From positions 1 through 21,889 of the forward strand of contig NGBS01000116.1 in the NCBI GenBank assembly GCA_002245135.1: a stretch of DNA of 21,889 bases, written 5' to 3'. This stretch comes from Proteromonas lacertae (Eukaryota > Sar > Bigyra > Opalinata > Proteromonadidae). The position numbers were made by a program, and so were the translations under genes. Within the stretch, counting starts at the first letter, position 1. Each line of letters begins with the position of its first letter. Of the stretch, positions 19,341 to 21,889 are shown piece after piece. The notes below the pieces were generated by a model that saw nothing but the letters and a program-made list of their open reading frames with translations, did no database searches and was not told the DNA's origin.

Positions 19341-21765
19341 GAATTAATATACATGATCTTCACCAATCTTTCTAAATGAATCTCTATGTTTTTCATTATT
19401 CCATATAAACTTTACAATTAATGCGATCTTATATCGATGTTCTACTTTATCATAAAAACCAGTATGTTCTACATCACCATATAATTCTAATAATGCTGGT
19501 AGAATATACTTTTGACAGTAAGGATTACAACTTAACATTGTAGATGTAGTTTTAGGTGAAGTATCGATGTAACCTTCAGGAACATTTTGAGGTGTAAAAC
19601 AACTGAATAATACATCACCAAACTTAGCTCGAATATGACAGTTGGAGATGATAGATGGTGAAGCAATTAAGATGGTAATTAACTCTAAGATACTTCGTAT
19701 ATCACAGGAATCTAATACATTACCATTATGTCTAATAAAATATAAGCAAAAATGGTGAAAAGAAAAAAGTGTAAAAGAAAGTAGAATATATATTTATATA
19801 TACGCAGCTATAAAATTCAATAGATCCAACATATCTTCAACCATCATCTGAGGTAAATTCTCAAACAAAACTGGAACACTATTTAATGGCAATTCAGGTT
19901 CTTTTACACCTAATAATTCTAACATTTTAAACGCTTCTAAATTCAAAAATTGGATAATCAACGTAATTAAATCATCTCTATAAATTGTAGCTTCAATTGC
20001 CATAGCTTTTTGTAGGATTAAATCTAATTGTGGTGCTTTCATTGGACTATCTGGCATATGTTCATAATAATTAAATGATCTTAATAAAGATCGATGTTCT
20101 GTCATCAGTGAAGTATAAAATAGTGTAAACATTTGGAGGTAATGAAGAAATATTTGGTGGCTAGTGTAAAGTCTTTTTCCACTATGTTATCAGGTAATGG
20201 AGATCTTCCTAATCGATCATCATCTTTAACAAATAAATCTAAATTATAATAAATATATTCTAAGTTAATATTATTAGTAATTTTAGTGTTATTTGTATCA
20301 CATAGTTTTTCACATAATATTAACATTGCATTAGCTATATTGACAGACATTTCATTACTTATTGATAATAATGGATTTGGTCTTTCTTTAGCTCTTTCTC
20401 TATTGAGGTATATTAATTTAGATAAATAGGTAGTGACTTTAGCTCTTTGATTCTTGTCAGGAACTTTATAAAGACTTTTGAGAATATTACATATTTTTGA
20501 CTAAATAAAAATAAAAATAAAAATAAAAATAAAATTATATATATATATATATACTGCGCAATAATTCAATTCAAGATCAATAGTTTTCTTCTGTAACATA
20601 ACATCCCTCATTGTTTGTTTATTACTATACAATTTCTCAAAATAATGAACATCAGTAGATCTTAAAGGAGTAATACTAAAAATAGCTCCAAAAATATGTT
20701 TTGATTGAAATTCATTACCGATTCTATATTCTTCAATAAAATGACTACTTTCTATTACTGTAGATGCAATTGGTTTGAAAGATAACAGTAATAGAATTTC
20801 ATTAAGTTGATCCTTTAATAGTGTATAATTATTTACGTTTTTTTTGAGATTTTAAAAAACTTAACATAATATTGCCATTAATAATGACTTTTCATCATTA
20901 TCAGAGAGTGAGATTAAGATCTGTTCACAAAATTCACTATTCCTACTATTCATAATAAGACGATATATCATTCCATCAGTTGATCTCTATATACATAAAT
21001 AATAATTATATTATATTATATATATACTTTCTCAAACCATAATTTCTGGCATTAATATAATACCATACACTTGATCAACAATATCAGATTTTAAATCTGT
21101 GTATTTTCTCTCAGTCTCTCGATTTAATCGTTCATAACATTCTGATAGATAATCCATCTGTGAACAGCTTAAATCGAAATTTTTTAGTCTTTTATTCACC
21201 AAAGAAATTACATTTTCAAATGTTACTAAATACTCACTATATTGTTTTTCTTTCATCCATTCTATTATATACGTTTCATTCTATTGTAATAATTTTAAAT
21301 CGATATCATACTGATAGTTTATTGGTAATGTAAATATATCTTGAGTTAAACGATAATGAATAAATAAGGATTTAATTCTGCTTTCAATGGAGATATAGCT
21401 GGTGCTTTCATTGGTGAACCAACTGGAGTCTTCATATTTTCGTTAAATATTAGGACTTGGAGTATTTTGAGATGATACAGTTGAATTCATGGATGATGAG
21501 CAGAGGGGACTCTTGTTGAGCAGGGCTAGGTTGAACAACTATTCTTGTTGGTGAAAAAGCGAAGAAACTGGAGTATCACTAGATTTGATGTTGTTACAGT
21601 TGGTACATTTCATATTTTGCTAACCTTTTTCTTAGAATCTATAAATAACAGTGAAAAATCAACAAAATACTTCTTCTTTACTTTTCCTCTGGTCTCTTTT
21701 CTGGAATTGGTTCATTATCCTCATCTTTAGAGTTTCTCTTGCTTAAAAGTTGAAGAATAACTCAT
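18457..21765 (-). CDS. UBE4: Ubiquitin conjugation factor E4 (UFD2/UBE4), 5' part interrupted
   Basis: Exons from 3' to 5': 18457-19302, 19353-19731, 19804-20500, 20555-20986, 21038 to about 21765; introns 50, 72, 54 and 51 nt. The C-terminal U-box is complete ([44 protein letters not shown]). The UFD2 core aligns with animal UBE4B from memory: [56 protein letters not shown]4 proteins extend ubiquitin chains on substrates with E1/E2/E3 and Cdc48/p97. Problems: one base appears missing near 20110; exon 20986-20555 keeps perfect phase but has TAA at 20861-20863 and 20852-20854; TAG lies at 21281-21283; and the Ser/Pro-rich N-terminal region (21300-21765) changes frame several times. The ATG at 21765 is a guess. 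Either a decaying copy or poor sequence near the window edge. Confidence 0.7.
19303..19352 (-). repeat. (TA)n microsatellite intron of UBE4
   Basis: A 50-nt GT-AG intron, donor GTATATTAATT, acceptor ATTATAG, with about 17 TA units between. Removing it joins ...KIGEDH to DSFVRFANG in frame, as expected for UFD2. Confidence 0.75.
20501..20554 (-). repeat. TA plus (ATTTT)n intron of UBE4
   Basis: A 54-nt intron with two repeat blocks: TA units next to the GTATAT donor and about five ATTTT units before the TTTATTTAG acceptor. Splicing joins ...LELNYCA to SKICNILK in frame. Confidence 0.7.
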
Positions 21766-21889
21766 TTATGAGATATTTAATTGAAAAGCAAGAGTCAAAC
21801 TTCAAGCTTTCTAGAATATTTTTTGGAATTGAATGTAAATAATCACAAAAAGAACGTGTATGTGAATTAATTTTATTACATACTTTATG
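21766..21889. other. Right edge, no gene assigned
   Basis: Beyond the tentative UBE4 start codon the last 124 bases show no convincing reading frame on either strand. They may hold the UBE4 upstream region or further 5' coding sequence cut by the window edge. Confidence 0.35.

Noticed and set aside
20109-20140. A 32-nt intron (GTTTAC...GACAG) to explain the UBE4 frame change
   Set aside because: Splicing there creates a TAA at the junction and removes sequence that fits the family, so a missing base is more likely.
20852-20863. Reassignment of TAA/TAG to glutamine
   Set aside because: Long clean genes here use CAA freely with no internal TAA or TAG, and TAA, TAG and TGA each end a clear gene. 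The stops in UBE4 need another explanation.
1-21889. CRISPR array, rRNA or other structural RNA gene
   Set aside because: No regularly spaced repeats and no conserved RNA core were seen on either strand; the window is eukaryotic protein-coding DNA.

Overview
The window is a strongly AT-rich, gene-dense piece of nuclear DNA from a single-celled eukaryote that builds a motile flagellum or cilium. It encodes a 1,708-residue CFAP43-type axonemal protein, a UFD2/UBE4 ubiquitin ligase, a PPIL4-type RNA-binding fragment, a Cache-7TM-RGS receptor and kinase/leucine-rich-repeat genes. TAA, TAG and TGA all end clear genes, so the standard code applies. Introns are very short (29 to 72 nt in my models), GT-AG, usually start GTAT and end TATAG or TTTAG, and are often made of microsatellite. 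This fits a free-living flagellate or amoeboflagellate such as a heterolobosean or anaeramoebid, but the sequence alone does not fix the lineage.

Layout. 251-1947 (-): kinase-like domain followed by leucine-rich repeats; the repeat part is broken by many frame changes. 2040-7343 (+): CFAP43 in five exons, starting 92 bp from its divergent neighbour. 7344-7647: mostly featureless AT-rich DNA with a small repeat-rich patch. 7651-12900: a 5.25 kb unit with near-identical inverted ends of about 298 bp, flanked by TTA on both sides, carrying one three-exon gene (7988-12740, -) for a 1,550-residue protein that I read as a two-headed CRN/RHS-like P-loop NTPase/nuclease. 13036-13617 (-): the RRM tail of PPIL4 without its cyclophilin domain, abutting a second decayed kinase/LRR gene (13618-14710, -). 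14989-18307 (-): a six-exon receptor with signal peptide, Cache-like ectodomain, seven membrane segments and a cytoplasmic RGS domain. 18457-about 21765 (-): UBE4 with an intact U-box end but an interrupted 5' part.

The most unusual object is the 5.25 kb unit. Each inverted arm contains the promoter region and the first 46 codons of the NTPase gene, pointing inward, so an inversion between the arms would leave an intact gene in either orientation, and the left arm could drive antisense transcription into the gene's 3' end. The unit has the form of a terminal-inverted-repeat DNA element whose only gene is a CRN/RHS-family protein. The flanking genes look like ordinary housekeeping, axonemal and signalling genes with no obvious shared pathway. 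All exon models are by-eye reconstructions checked for reading phase, not by transcript data.
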